Source: Bacteroidota bacterium (GTDB lineage Bacteria; Bacteroidota; Bacteroidia; Sphingobacteriales; Sphingobacteriaceae). Taken from it: DNA of 64,000 nt. The notes beneath the pieces were generated by a model. The model searched no databases, was not told where the DNA came from, and saw only the letters and a program-made list of their open reading frames with translations. Position 1 is the first letter of the stretch. Each line of letters opens with the position of its first letter. A program made the translations under genes and the position numbers. This document shows, one piece after another, positions 33,895 through 40,978 of the stretch. Location of the stretch: the NCBI GenBank assembly GCA_018266915.1, contig JAFDZM010000069.1:1-64000 (forward strand), in the 5' to 3' direction.

Positions 33895-35859
33895 ATGAAA
33901 TCCTTTGTTTTGTTTTCACTCTGCATCCTTCTATGTTTTTCTACAGCCTTTGCGCAAAAAGAAAAAGTGTATCATGTTAAATCACCTGACGGCAAGATCG
34001 ATCTGACAGTGTCGGTTGATAAAAACATCAAATGGTCAGTAAGCCATGAGCAGACCGAAGTGATCACACCCTCAGAAATCTCCATGACCATAGAAAAGGG
34101 CGGAGATTTTGGAAGGAACGCTGTAGTGAAATCAGCTAAAACTACATCTGTTAACCTGGAGATCCATACGCCAATCTACAAAAAAGACAATGTTCGCGAC
34201 CACTTTAACCAGTTGCTTTTAACTTTTAAAGGGGATTACGGGCTGGCGTTCAGGGCTTATAACGATGGCGTGGCTTACCGCTTCGTTTCGACACGTAAGG
34301 GCGACATTATTGTAAAAAACGAAGAAGCAAATTTCAATTTTAAGGATAACGATAAAGCATTTCTACCATTCGTAAACGATTATCGTAACCACGATAAATT
34401 CACTACCTCCTTTGAGGCGCATTACGATAATATTAGCCTATCGGAAATAAAGAAAGACTCACTAGCTTTCCTCCCCGTTTTGGTTGACTTGGGCAACGGT
34501 AAAAAAGCAGCCATATTAGAAGCCGACTTACAAAATTATCCAGGAATGTATGTTACCGGGCACGGTAAGAATGACTTGCAGGGTGTTTTTGCTCAATACC
34601 CTACCAAAGAATCTATAAAAAGGATCAATTTAGTGGTTGATGAGCGTGCTAATTATATAGCCAAATCAACCGGTGTGCGCAGCTTTCCATGGCGGGTGGT
34701 GATTATCAGCACCGAGGACAAACAGCTCGCCAATAACGATATGGTGCAGCGTTTGGCGGAGCCTTCAAGAATTGTAGATGAATCATGGATAAAGCCCGGC
34801 AAAGTGGCCTGGGACTGGTGGAACGACTGGAATATTACCCATGTAGATTTCAAAGCAGGCATTAACGTGCCGACCTATAAATATTATATCGATTTCGCGG
34901 CAGCAAACAAACTGGAATATATTATTATAGATGAGGGTTGGTCGGATGACTTCGATCTGAACAAAACCAAGCTGGATATTCAATCTATTGTCGACTACGG
35001 CAAGCAGAAAAAAGTTGGCGTTATTCTATGGTCAACCTGGTACGCTATTACCCGTGATGCAGACGGCTTGTTTGCCAAATATGCCAAAATGGGTGTGAAA
35101 GGTTTTAAGATCGATTTTATTGATCGCGACGACCAAAAGGCGGTCAGCTCCTTGTACGATCTAGCCCAAAAAGCGGCAACAAACCACTTAATGATCGATT
35201 ATCATGGCATGTATAAACCAAGCGGGCTGCAGCGCACCTTCCCGAATGTGATCAACTGCGAGGGTGTGAAAGGAATGGAAAACATGAAATGGGGAACTGA
35301 CAACCAGCCTATATATGATGTAAGCATTCCGTTCATCCGTATGCTGGCCGGTCCGATGGATTATACGCCGGGCGCTATGCGTAATGCATCGAAATCTGCT
35401 TTCCGGCCTGTAAACAGCAACCCGATGAGCCAGGGCACACGCAGTCACCAACTGGCAATGTATACCATTTTTGAGGCTCCGCTTCAAATGCTTTCGGATA
35501 ACCCAACGGCTTATATGAAGGAAAAAGAAAGTACTGATTTCATCGCCGCTGTGCCTACAACCTTTGATGAAACCGTTGCTGTGGATGGCAAAGTTGGGGA
35601 GTACGTCACCATCGCCCGCCGAAAAGGCTCAACATGGTATGCCGGCGCAATGACGAACTGGACCGACCGCAAGATCAGCATCGATCTTTCCTTCCTCGGC
35701 GAAGGTAAATATAAAGCCATCCTATTTGAAGACGGCGTTAATGCCGACCGCGATGCAACAGATTATATCCGCAAAGAGATTACTGTAACATCCAAAGATC
35801 ATATCGAAATCTCCATGGCATCCGGCGGCGGGTGGGCAGCGAGGTTTGAAAAGGAGTGA
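33895..35859 (+). CDS. Glycoside hydrolase family 97 (alpha-glucosidase/alpha-galactosidase)
   Basis: A secreted 654-residue GH97 enzyme; signal peptide cleaved near AFAQ (residue 21). The N-terminal beta-sandwich (about 25-280) is followed by the TIM barrel with WDWWNDWNITHVDFKAGIN, YIIIDEGWSDD (about 341-351) and KGFKIDFIDRDD (about 402-413), then a C-terminal beta domain. Calcium-site glutamates appear conserved. An Asp in FKIDF is the position of the nucleophile in retaining alpha-galactosidase members, while inverting SusB-type members differ there, so a retaining enzyme is tentatively favoured. It ends the glycosidase cluster. Confidence 0.9.
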   Translation: MKSFVLFSLCILLCFSTAFAQKEKVYHVKSPDGKIDLTVSVDKNIKWSVSHEQTEVITPSEISMTIEKGGDFGRNAVVKSAKTTSVNLEIHTPIYKKDNVRDHFNQLLLTFKGDYGLAFRAYNDGVAYRFVSTRKGDIIVKNEEANFNFKDNDKAFLPFVNDYRNHDKFTTSFEAHYDNISLSEIKKDSLAFLPVLVDLGNGKKAAILEADLQNYPGMYVTGHGKNDLQGVFAQYPTKESIKRINLVVDERANYIAKSTGVRSFPWRVVIISTEDKQLANNDMVQRLAEPSRIVDESWIKPGKVAWDWWNDWNITHVDFKAGINVPTYKYYIDFAAANKLEYIIIDEGWSDDFDLNKTKLDIQSIVDYGKQKKVGVILWSTWYAITRDADGLFAKYAKMGVKGFKIDFIDRDDQKAVSSLYDLAQKAATNHLMIDYHGMYKPSGLQRTFPNVINCEGVKGMENMKWGTDNQPIYDVSIPFIRMLAGPMDYTPGAMRNASKSAFRPVNSNPMSQGTRSHQLAMYTIFEAPLQMLSDNPTAYMKEKESTDFIAAVPTTFDETVAVDGKVGEYVTIARRKGSTWYAGAMTNWTDRKISIDLSFLGEGKYKAILFEDGVNADRDATDYIRKEITVTSKDHIEISMASGGGWAARFEKE

Positions 35860-35889
35860 TCAGTTAACCGGTTATCAGTGAATAGTTAG

Positions 35890-35983
35890 AATCGAATAAT
35901 ATCGAACACCCAATGCTGAATATCGAATAATGAAGTAATACCCACTTCGATATTCGGCATTCAAAATTTATTATTCGATATTA
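35890..35983. repeat. Intergenic palindrome, ATCGAATAAT word family
   Basis: Left ATCGAATAATATCGAACACC and ATGCTGAATATCGAATAATG; right CACTTCGATATTCGGCATTC and TTATTATTCGATATT. It lies downstream of GH97. Confidence 0.87.
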
Positions 35984-36011
35984 AATAACCTGGAATTTTA
36001 AGGAAACCTCT

Positions 36012-36049
36012 AAAAACAGTAAAGCCCCTGATGGGCAGGGGTCTTTACT
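36012..36049 (-). terminator. Rho-independent terminator of the tRNA-like RNA unit
   Basis: On the minus strand AGTAAAG-A-CCCCTG pairs with CAGGGG-CTTTACT around a CCCAT loop (13 bp, one bulge), followed by GTTTTT. It lies 32 bases downstream of the second tRNA-like RNA. Confidence 0.85.
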
Positions 36050-36081
36050 AACCAATTATAAACCTAAATTATGAGAAGGGC

Positions 36082-36197
36082 TGTAGGAGAAGGAGTCGAA
36101 CCTTCACGAAGTGGTTATTCTCATTGCTGAAAGTTTCCCATTAATCTTCGCCACCGCGACAAGGAGGTGTGTCTGCCAAAAATTTCACCATCCTACA
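36082..36197 (-). tRNA. tRNA-like RNA 1 with a 45-nt variable region
   Basis: A cloverleaf can be drawn on the minus strand. Acceptor stem TGTAGGA/TCCTACA (36197-36191 with 36088-36082), discriminator G at 36081, no encoded CCA. The D arm GTG/CAC resembles tRNA-Leu (GGTGAAATTTTTGGCAGACA). The anticodon arm is CCTCC/GGTGG with a central T-T mismatch and the loop TTGTCGC, giving formal anticodon GTC. The 45-nt variable region pairs CGAAG/CTTCG, then TGG/CCA, then a short inner hairpin. The T arm is GAAGG-TTCGACT-CCTTC. Leu-like body, Ser-like G73 and an Asp anticodon do not agree, so the amino acid is left open. It could be a non-canonical tRNA, a regulatory tRNA mimic, or a decayed tRNA; covariation with copy 2 argues against decay. 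Confidence 0.72.
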
Positions 36198-36283
36198 GTA
36201 TATTTAAGTCTGAGTCTGTAGTCACAAACTGAAAGTCAGGAGTAACAACCCTCAACTTATGGCTTCAGACCTTTGACTTAAGC

Positions 36284-36395
36284 TGTTGGGGAAGGGGTCG
36301 AACCTTCAAGGAGTGGTTAGCCAGCAAGCTGGTTTCCCATGATCTCCGCCACCGGGACAAGGAGGTGTGTCTGCCAAAAATTTCACCACCCAACA
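36284..36395 (-). tRNA. tRNA-like RNA 2 with a 41-nt variable region
   Basis: Homologue of the RNA at 36082-36197, transcribed first. Acceptor TGTTGGG/CCCAACA (36395-36389 with 36290-36284), discriminator G at 36283, no CCA. D arm and anticodon arm are almost identical to copy 1 (loop TTGTCCC, formal anticodon GTC, same T-T mismatch). The variable region pairs GGAG/CTCC, TGG/CCA and an inner perfect hairpin CCAGC-TT-GCTGG. The T arm is GAAGG-TTCGACC-CCTTC. Relative to copy 1, acceptor pair 4 is T-A instead of A-T and pair 7 is G-C instead of A-T, and variable-stem pair 2 is G-C instead of A-T: compensatory changes that indicate selection on the structure. Confidence 0.72.
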
Positions 36396-36442
36396 TTGTT
36401 TGAACATTTAAAGAACGGTAGATAATATCTAAATGCTTATTA

Positions 36443-36474
36443 CAAATTTAATGGGACTATCAATTTCTTGCAAA
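36443..36474 (-). promoter_or_regulatory. Consensus Bacteroidota promoter for the tRNA-like RNAs
   Basis: Minus strand TTTG (36474-36471), 20 bases, then TAAATTTG (36450-36443), an exact match to TTTG-N19-21-TAnnTTTG. Transcription would start near 36437, leaving about a 40-base leader before tRNA-like RNA 2, suitable for RNase P processing. Confidence 0.75.
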
Positions 36475-36547
36475 TATTTCAATAAAATATTTTTATTTTT
36501 AATTTTATTTTAATTAAACTTGTATTTAAATAGAGAAATTAAAATTT

Positions 36548-37024
36548 ATGTCCCACAGAAAAGCTCAAAATTTAGAAATTGATAATCTCGACATCCAAAT
36601 TTTGTCGATTTTGATGAAAAATGCGACAACTCCCTATACCGAAATAGCCAAAGAGTTGATCGTTTCCGGCGGAACAATCCACGTCCGCATGAAAAAATTA
36701 GAGGAAATGGGTGTCATAAAAGGCGCCAGTCTGGAGGTTGATCCGCAGAAACTGGGCTATGATATTACCGCTTTCCTGGGTATCTATCTCGAAAAAGGAT
36801 CGCAATACCACGAGGCTGTAAAACAACTGAAAAGCATCAAAGAAATTGTGGAACTGCACTACACCACAGGCGGTTACAGTATCTTCGCCAAGATCGTTTG
36901 TCACGATACCAATCACCTGCGCGAGGTGCTGAACGAGCATATCCAAAGCGTAAAAGGTATTCAGCGTACTGAAACCTTCATCTCTCTGGAAGAAAGCATC
37001 AGAAGACAGATCACTTTGGAATAA
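36548..37024 (+). CDS. Lrp/AsnC family transcriptional regulator
   Basis: A 158-residue regulator with an N-terminal winged helix-turn-helix (about 12-62, NATTPYTEIAKELIVSGGTIHVRMKKLEEMGV) and a C-terminal RAM/ligand-binding ab-sandwich (about 75-150, with GGYSIFAKIVCHD). Such proteins sense amino acids or related ligands and usually act as octamers. The gene is divergent from the tRNA-like RNA unit, and their control regions overlap in the AT-rich 36.4-36.55 kb gap, so it might influence them. Its own regulon is unknown. Confidence 0.92.
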   Translation: MSHRKAQNLEIDNLDIQILSILMKNATTPYTEIAKELIVSGGTIHVRMKKLEEMGVIKGASLEVDPQKLGYDITAFLGIYLEKGSQYHEAVKQLKSIKEIVELHYTTGGYSIFAKIVCHDTNHLREVLNEHIQSVKGIQRTETFISLEESIRRQITLE

Positions 37025-37056
37025 TTTTACAAAGCTTTTATTGGGACGATATAAAA

Positions 37057-37135
37057 GGGTGTCATGCTGAGGTTCTCGAAGCATGGTGGGTAGGGCCTCT
37101 ACGCGCCGCACTTCGAGTGCCTCAGTGTGACACCC
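37057..37135. repeat. REP-like palindrome, TGTCA...CTTCGA family (copy 3)
   Basis: GGGTGTCATGCTGAGGTTCT at the left and CTTCGAGTGCCTCAGTGTGA plus CACCC at the right. It lies between the convergent Lrp-family and tex genes. Another copy follows on the far side of tex at 39624. Confidence 0.87.
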
Positions 37136-37159
37136 ACTACTTTTTTATTAGCGTTATCT

Positions 37160-39421
37160 TTACTTAAACTTCCCCTTCAACGCCGCCAATTTAATCGCCA
37201 TATCCGTTTCAGGTTGATTTTGAGTCCTTTTCTCTTGTGTGGGCTTTTGCTGATATTTTGACTGTTCGCGCGACCTTTGCTGCTGTTCACGTGGTTCATG
37301 AGCCTTCATTGAAAGTGATATCCGCTTGCGGTTCACATCAACTTCAGTAACCGTCACTTCTACTTTTTGGTGAACTTTTAATACCTCGTTCGGGTCCTTA
37401 ATATACCGGTGCGTGATCTGGCTCAGGTGAACCAAACCATCCTGGTGAACACCAATATCCACAAACGCGCCGAAGTTGGTGATATTAGTTACGATGCCAG
37501 GCAGTTTCATGCCCACTTTCAGATCGGTAATCGCGTTTACGCCTTCGGTAAAGCTGAATGCTTCGAACTGTTCACGCGGGTCGCGGCCGGGTTTGGCCAG
37601 CTCGTCCATGATGTCATTTAATGTTGGCAAGCCTACAGTTTCAGTTACATATTTCTGTAACAGAATACTTTTGCGCAATTGCTGGTTGCTCATCAGGTCT
37701 TTTACCGAACATTTCAGGTCCTTAGCCATCTGCTCTACCACATTATATCTTTCCGGGTGAACGGCGCTGGTATCTAATGGATTTTCTGCATCTCGGATGC
37801 GAAGGAAACCAGCCGCCTGCTCATAAGCTTTATCACCCAAACGGGCAACTTTTTTCAGTTGGTCACGGCGTTTAAAGGCGCCATTCTCATTCCGGTAATC
37901 CACAATATTCTGTGCCAGCTGCGGGCCAAGGCCTGACACATAAGCCAATATTTGTTTCGACGCGGTATTCAGTTCAACACCCACTGCGTTTACACAACTG
38001 ATCACCGTATCGTCCAATGAGCTTTGTAGTTTATTTTGATCCACATCATGCTGGTACTGGCCTACACCGATAGATTTTGGGTCGATCTTTACCAATTCAG
38101 CCAACGGATCCATTAAACGGCGACCAATAGAAACCGCGCCCCTCACCGTCACATCCTTATCCGGGAATTCCTCGCGGGCAACTTCTGATGCGGAGTAAAT
38201 AGACGCCCCGCTCTCATTAACCATTACAATTTGGATGCCCGGCAAATTTAGGTTACGGACGAACAATTCCGTCTCCCGTCCTGCAGTACCGTTACCAATA
38301 GCAATGGACTCAATCGCATATTTGCTTACCAAATGACGGGTAGTTTTCTCAGCCTCAGTTGCACCGCCTGCACCAGTATGCGGGAAAATGGCAGTGTATT
38401 CTAATAATTTACCCTGCTCATCCAAACACACAACTTTGCAACCTGTACGGAAGCCGGGGTCGATAGCCATTGTGCGTTTTTGACCAAGCGGTGCAGCCAT
38501 TAACAGCTGACGTGCATTTTCAGCAAATACACGTATTGCCTCCTCATCGGCCTGCTTTTTAGTGAACAAGCGTATCTCCGTCTCCATTGATGGTTTCAGT
38601 AAACGCTTGTAGCCATCGGTTATTGCTAATTGTATTTGGCGTGATGAATCATTATTGCCGTTTACAAAAAGACCTTCCAATAATTGGATAGCCTCATCCT
38701 CTTCCGGCTGAATATCCAACCAAAGTATTTCCTCTTTTTCACCGCGGCGCATAGCTAGTACACGGTGAGATGGTGCCGATTTTACAGGCTCTGTCCAGTC
38801 GAAATAATCTTTGTATTTGATGCCTTCTTCCTCTTTGCCGGTAATCACTTTTGATTGAAAAGTACCCTTCTCTAAAAACAGCGCACGCATTTTGGTACGC
38901 ACTTCAGCATTTTCGCTGATATGCTCGGCAATGATATCCCTTGCTCCGGCTAATGCTTCCTCAATAGAGTTTACGCCTTTTTCCTCGTCTATATATTTCG
39001 CTGCTTCCAGTTCAAGATCGATTTTCCTTTGCTCCAAAACCAGGTCGGCCAAAGGCTGTAAGCCTTTTTCACGGGCTACAGTAGCACGGGTTTTGCGTTT
39101 TGGACGGTATGGCAAATAGATGTCTTCTAACAATACCATCGTTTCGGCTTCGTTGATCTGTTTCTCCAGTTCTGGTGTCAGTTTACCCATTTCGGTAAGC
39201 GCTTTCAGGATGGCTTCGCGGCGTTTGTCCAGGTCGCGTAGTTGTTGTATGCGGTCGCGGATGGCGGCCACTTGTACTTCGTCAAGACTGCCTGTCATCT
39301 CTTTGCGGTAACGCGAAATAAAGGGAACGGTTGCGCCTTCATCCAGCAGGCCCACGGTGGTGCTCACCTGTTTTTCGGCAACAGACAGTTCAGCAGCAAT
39401 TTTTTTATAGTGAGATTCCAT
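37160..39421 (-). CDS. Tex family RNA-binding transcription accessory protein
   Basis: A 753-residue cytoplasmic protein of the Tex/Spt6-like family, implicated in transcription and RNA handling. It contains the N-terminal helical Tex domain (1-190), a YqgF/RuvC-like domain (about 325-450, with AIDPGFRTGCKVVCLD), a helix-hairpin-helix region (about 490-560, with SKQILAYVSGLGPQLAQNIV) and a C-terminal S1 RNA-binding domain (about 645-715, GMKLPGIVTNITNFGAFVDI). A Gln/Arg-rich tail follows. The gene is bracketed by two REP-like palindromes of the same family. Confidence 0.94.
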   Translation of the reverse strand: MESHYKKIAAELSVAEKQVSTTVGLLDEGATVPFISRYRKEMTGSLDEVQVAAIRDRIQQLRDLDKRREAILKALTEMGKLTPELEKQINEAETMVLLEDIYLPYRPKRKTRATVAREKGLQPLADLVLEQRKIDLELEAAKYIDEEKGVNSIEEALAGARDIIAEHISENAEVRTKMRALFLEKGTFQSKVITGKEEEGIKYKDYFDWTEPVKSAPSHRVLAMRRGEKEEILWLDIQPEEDEAIQLLEGLFVNGNNDSSRQIQLAITDGYKRLLKPSMETEIRLFTKKQADEEAIRVFAENARQLLMAAPLGQKRTMAIDPGFRTGCKVVCLDEQGKLLEYTAIFPHTGAGGATEAEKTTRHLVSKYAIESIAIGNGTAGRETELFVRNLNLPGIQIVMVNESGASIYSASEVAREEFPDKDVTVRGAVSIGRRLMDPLAELVKIDPKSIGVGQYQHDVDQNKLQSSLDDTVISCVNAVGVELNTASKQILAYVSGLGPQLAQNIVDYRNENGAFKRRDQLKKVARLGDKAYEQAAGFLRIRDAENPLDTSAVHPERYNVVEQMAKDLKCSVKDLMSNQQLRKSILLQKYVTETVGLPTLNDIMDELAKPGRDPREQFEAFSFTEGVNAITDLKVGMKLPGIVTNITNFGAFVDIGVHQDGLVHLSQITHRYIKDPNEVLKVHQKVEVTVTEVDVNRKRISLSMKAHEPREQQQRSREQSKYQQKPTQEKRTQNQPETDMAIKLAALKGKFK

Positions 39422-39423
39422 TT

Positions 39424-39512
39424 GATTACACAGATTTATTCGTGATTACACCGAATTGATTTATGATTCCACAAACAAAATCGGTGTAATCTTCACATAA
39501 TCGGCGTAATCC
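39424..39512. repeat. Intergenic palindrome, GATTACACCGATT word family (copy 1)
   Basis: Left GATTACACAGATTTATTCGT and GATTACACCGAATTG; right AAATCGGTGTAATC and ATAATCGGCGTAATCCC. It sits just upstream of the tex start codon. Copy 2 is at 40884-40973. Confidence 0.85.
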
Positions 39513-40014
39513 CAACAACCGCGAAGTTGCCACTCTTTGGGCAGAAAGAGAAGTGGTGTGTAAAAGTATTTTGAGGGATTGCATTTGACGGAATAATAAT
39601 TCGGAACACAATATTGCGCGTAAGGTGTCAAAGGAGGCACTCGAAGTATGGTGCGCAAAGGCCTTAACGCCCTGCATTAACGCCAATGCATAGTTCAAGA
39701 TTCCCAACGCACATGCTTCGAGTGCCTCAGCATGACACCCTTTTTTAATCTTTCGAACACCTGCATGTAGCATTCGGAATACTGCTATCGTAATCAAAAA
39801 TAACTAACAGATTAGATCACTGTCAGTTAATAGTTAATGAAGCAGGACGGGGTGGGTGGGTTGTGCAATCCTGCTTTGGTATGTGATTCTATCATTCAGT
39901 AAAGTCACGAGTAGCCTTTACTCTTAGTCTTGCCCGCCATAGTCGCGACAACACAGAGGATTTTCCGTAACATTTCATTCTCATCAAATTCTAAAAGTAT
40001 ATTAATTTCGACTC
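39513..40014. other. Intergenic region before the orphan gene
   Basis: No supported gene. It contains a 16-base element ATTTTGAGGGATTGCA at 39568-39583 whose exact reverse complement is at 40653-40668, on the other side of the orphan gene. The REP-like element at 39624-39746 lies within it, as does a GCAGGA...TCCTGC hairpin near 39842-39876. From 39900 to 40014 I see nothing recognisable beyond a weak TAATTTCG promoter-like sequence just before the start codon. Confidence 0.5.
39624..39746. repeat. REP-like palindrome, TGTCA...CTTCGA family (copy 4, with insertion)
   Basis: AGGTGTCAAAGGAGGCACTC at the left and CTTCGAGTGCCTCAGCATGA plus CACCC with a T-run at the right. The interior is about 40 bases longer than in the other copies and carries TTAACGCC words. 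Confidence 0.8.
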
Positions 40015-40599
40015 ATGAAACCTAAACGTAGTCTTTTAGAAAGAACCGTAATTTGGACTAGCGTAATTTTCGGAATATGTATTGTCGTTACTTGTAATTT
40101 AAGCAATCATGTGGATGCGTTTAAATGCGATATAGTTCATGGTAGTGATCACTTACCCGGATGGTCTAATTCCAAAGAAGAAGCAATTAAAAGAAAAACT
40201 TATTTCTGTGATGTTATTTTAAATTACGAGTCTTTTGATAATGACAAAACCTATGATTTGAAACCCCTGAAAGGATGGGTCGAGTCTTCCTGGCGCACAG
40301 GTTTTTGGTATCTGACAACAAAAAAGGATACTGGCAAGGATATTTCCTATAGAATTGTGGTACCCAATAGCGGTGATAAAAGACGTTGGATTGTAAGAAA
40401 TCCCGCGAAAGGCAGTTATGGAGAAGATGTCTTAAATTATGATACTGGTTACCCTCCTGATCAGTTTGAAGCCTTAAAAGACAAGTTGCCATCTTCAGAT
40501 ACACTGTATTATAATGTCCTTAAAAAAGATACAATCGATTTTAGACCCGAAAATATTAAAGGTAGAATAAAAATTATCCTGCTTAGGAAAAGCAAATAG
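40015..40599 (+). CDS. Orphan membrane-anchored protein
   Basis: A 194-residue protein I cannot assign. Residues 12-32 form one transmembrane helix or uncleaved signal (VIWTSVIFGICIVVTC); the rest is a hydrophilic extracytoplasmic domain rich in Lys, Asp, Tyr and Trp (GWVESSWRTGFWYLTTKKD). There is a possible lipobox-like VVTC but without a clean signal pattern. Composition is AT-richer than flanking genes. The gene is surrounded by repeats: GATTACACC palindromes outside and a perfect 16-base inverted repeat at 39568 and 40653. This raises the chance of a recently acquired or mobile cassette. Confidence 0.62.
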   Translation: MKPKRSLLERTVIWTSVIFGICIVVTCNLSNHVDAFKCDIVHGSDHLPGWSNSKEEAIKRKTYFCDVILNYESFDNDKTYDLKPLKGWVESSWRTGFWYLTTKKDTGKDISYRIVVPNSGDKRRWIVRNPAKGSYGEDVLNYDTGYPPDQFEALKDKLPSSDTLYYNVLKKDTIDFRPENIKGRIKIILLRKSK

Positions 40600-40719
40600 C
40601 CACTCTTCGTTGGTTGAGATTTATAATCACCGACCTAAAAACAATCGGATTTGCAATCCCTCAAAATGACACTCCCCAACACTAACAATTGTTACTCATT
40701 TTGACTTTACAACATTATT

Positions 40720-40733
40720 GTGCAAATTTGCAC
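40720..40733. promoter_or_regulatory. Perfect 14-base palindrome upstream of the metH riboswitch
   Basis: GTGCAAATTTGCAC is its own reverse complement and ends one base before the riboswitch P1 stem. It could be an operator for a dimeric regulator, overlapping the likely promoter (TTTTGAC near 40699, TATTGTG near 40716). Confidence 0.5.
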
Positions 40734-40734
40734 T

Positions 40735-40843
40735 GCTTATAGAGAAAGACGGAGGGATTAGACCCTGCGAAGTCTTAGCAACCTGTGCTTACAAGGTGCT
40801 ACGTTCTACTTATCCGCCTCAAAAATGGATAGGACAGATAAGC
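40735..40843 (+). promoter_or_regulatory. SAM-I (S-box) riboswitch
   Basis: The closing P1 stem is GCTTAT (40735-40740) with ATAAGC (40838-40843). Between them are the conserved S-box core segments GGAGGGAT (40751-40758), CTTAGCAACCTG (40774-40785) and CAAGGTGCTACGTTC (40792-40806), in the right order and spacing. It should bind S-adenosylmethionine and repress metH. A second GATAAGC at 40871-40877 could compete for the same 5' strand, and AGTC...GACTTTTCG (40846-40870) offers a hairpin for the expression platform. No classical U-tract terminator is seen, so control may be at translation or by premature folding. Confidence 0.87.
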
Positions 40844-40883
40844 GAAAGTCAACGTTATACCCGACTTTTCGATAAGCAATACA

Positions 40884-40973
40884 GGATTACACAGATTATT
40901 GAACGATTACACCGATTTTTATCTGTGGAATCATGAAATAATCGGTGTAATCATAGGCAAAATCGGTGTAATC
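40884..40973. repeat. Intergenic palindrome, GATTACACCGATT word family (copy 2)
   Basis: Left GGATTACACAGATTATTG and CGATTACACCGATTTTTATC; right AAATAATCGGTGTAATCATA and AAAATCGGTGTAATCACAC. It lies between the riboswitch and the metH start codon, which follows 5 bases later, so it is part of the metH leader. Confidence 0.87.
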
Positions 40974-40978
40974 ACACA

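Noticed and set aside
36082..36395. Calling the two RNAs tRNA-Asp(GUC) or tRNA-Leu outright
   Set aside because: The formal anticodon is GUC, but the D arm is Leu-like, the discriminator is G, the anticodon stem has a T-T mismatch and the variable region is far too long; a firm isotype is not supported.
39426..39797. 123-codon minus-strand frame near the tex start
   Set aside because: Composed almost entirely of GATTACACC and TGTCA-CTTCGA repeat sequence; no independent coding features.
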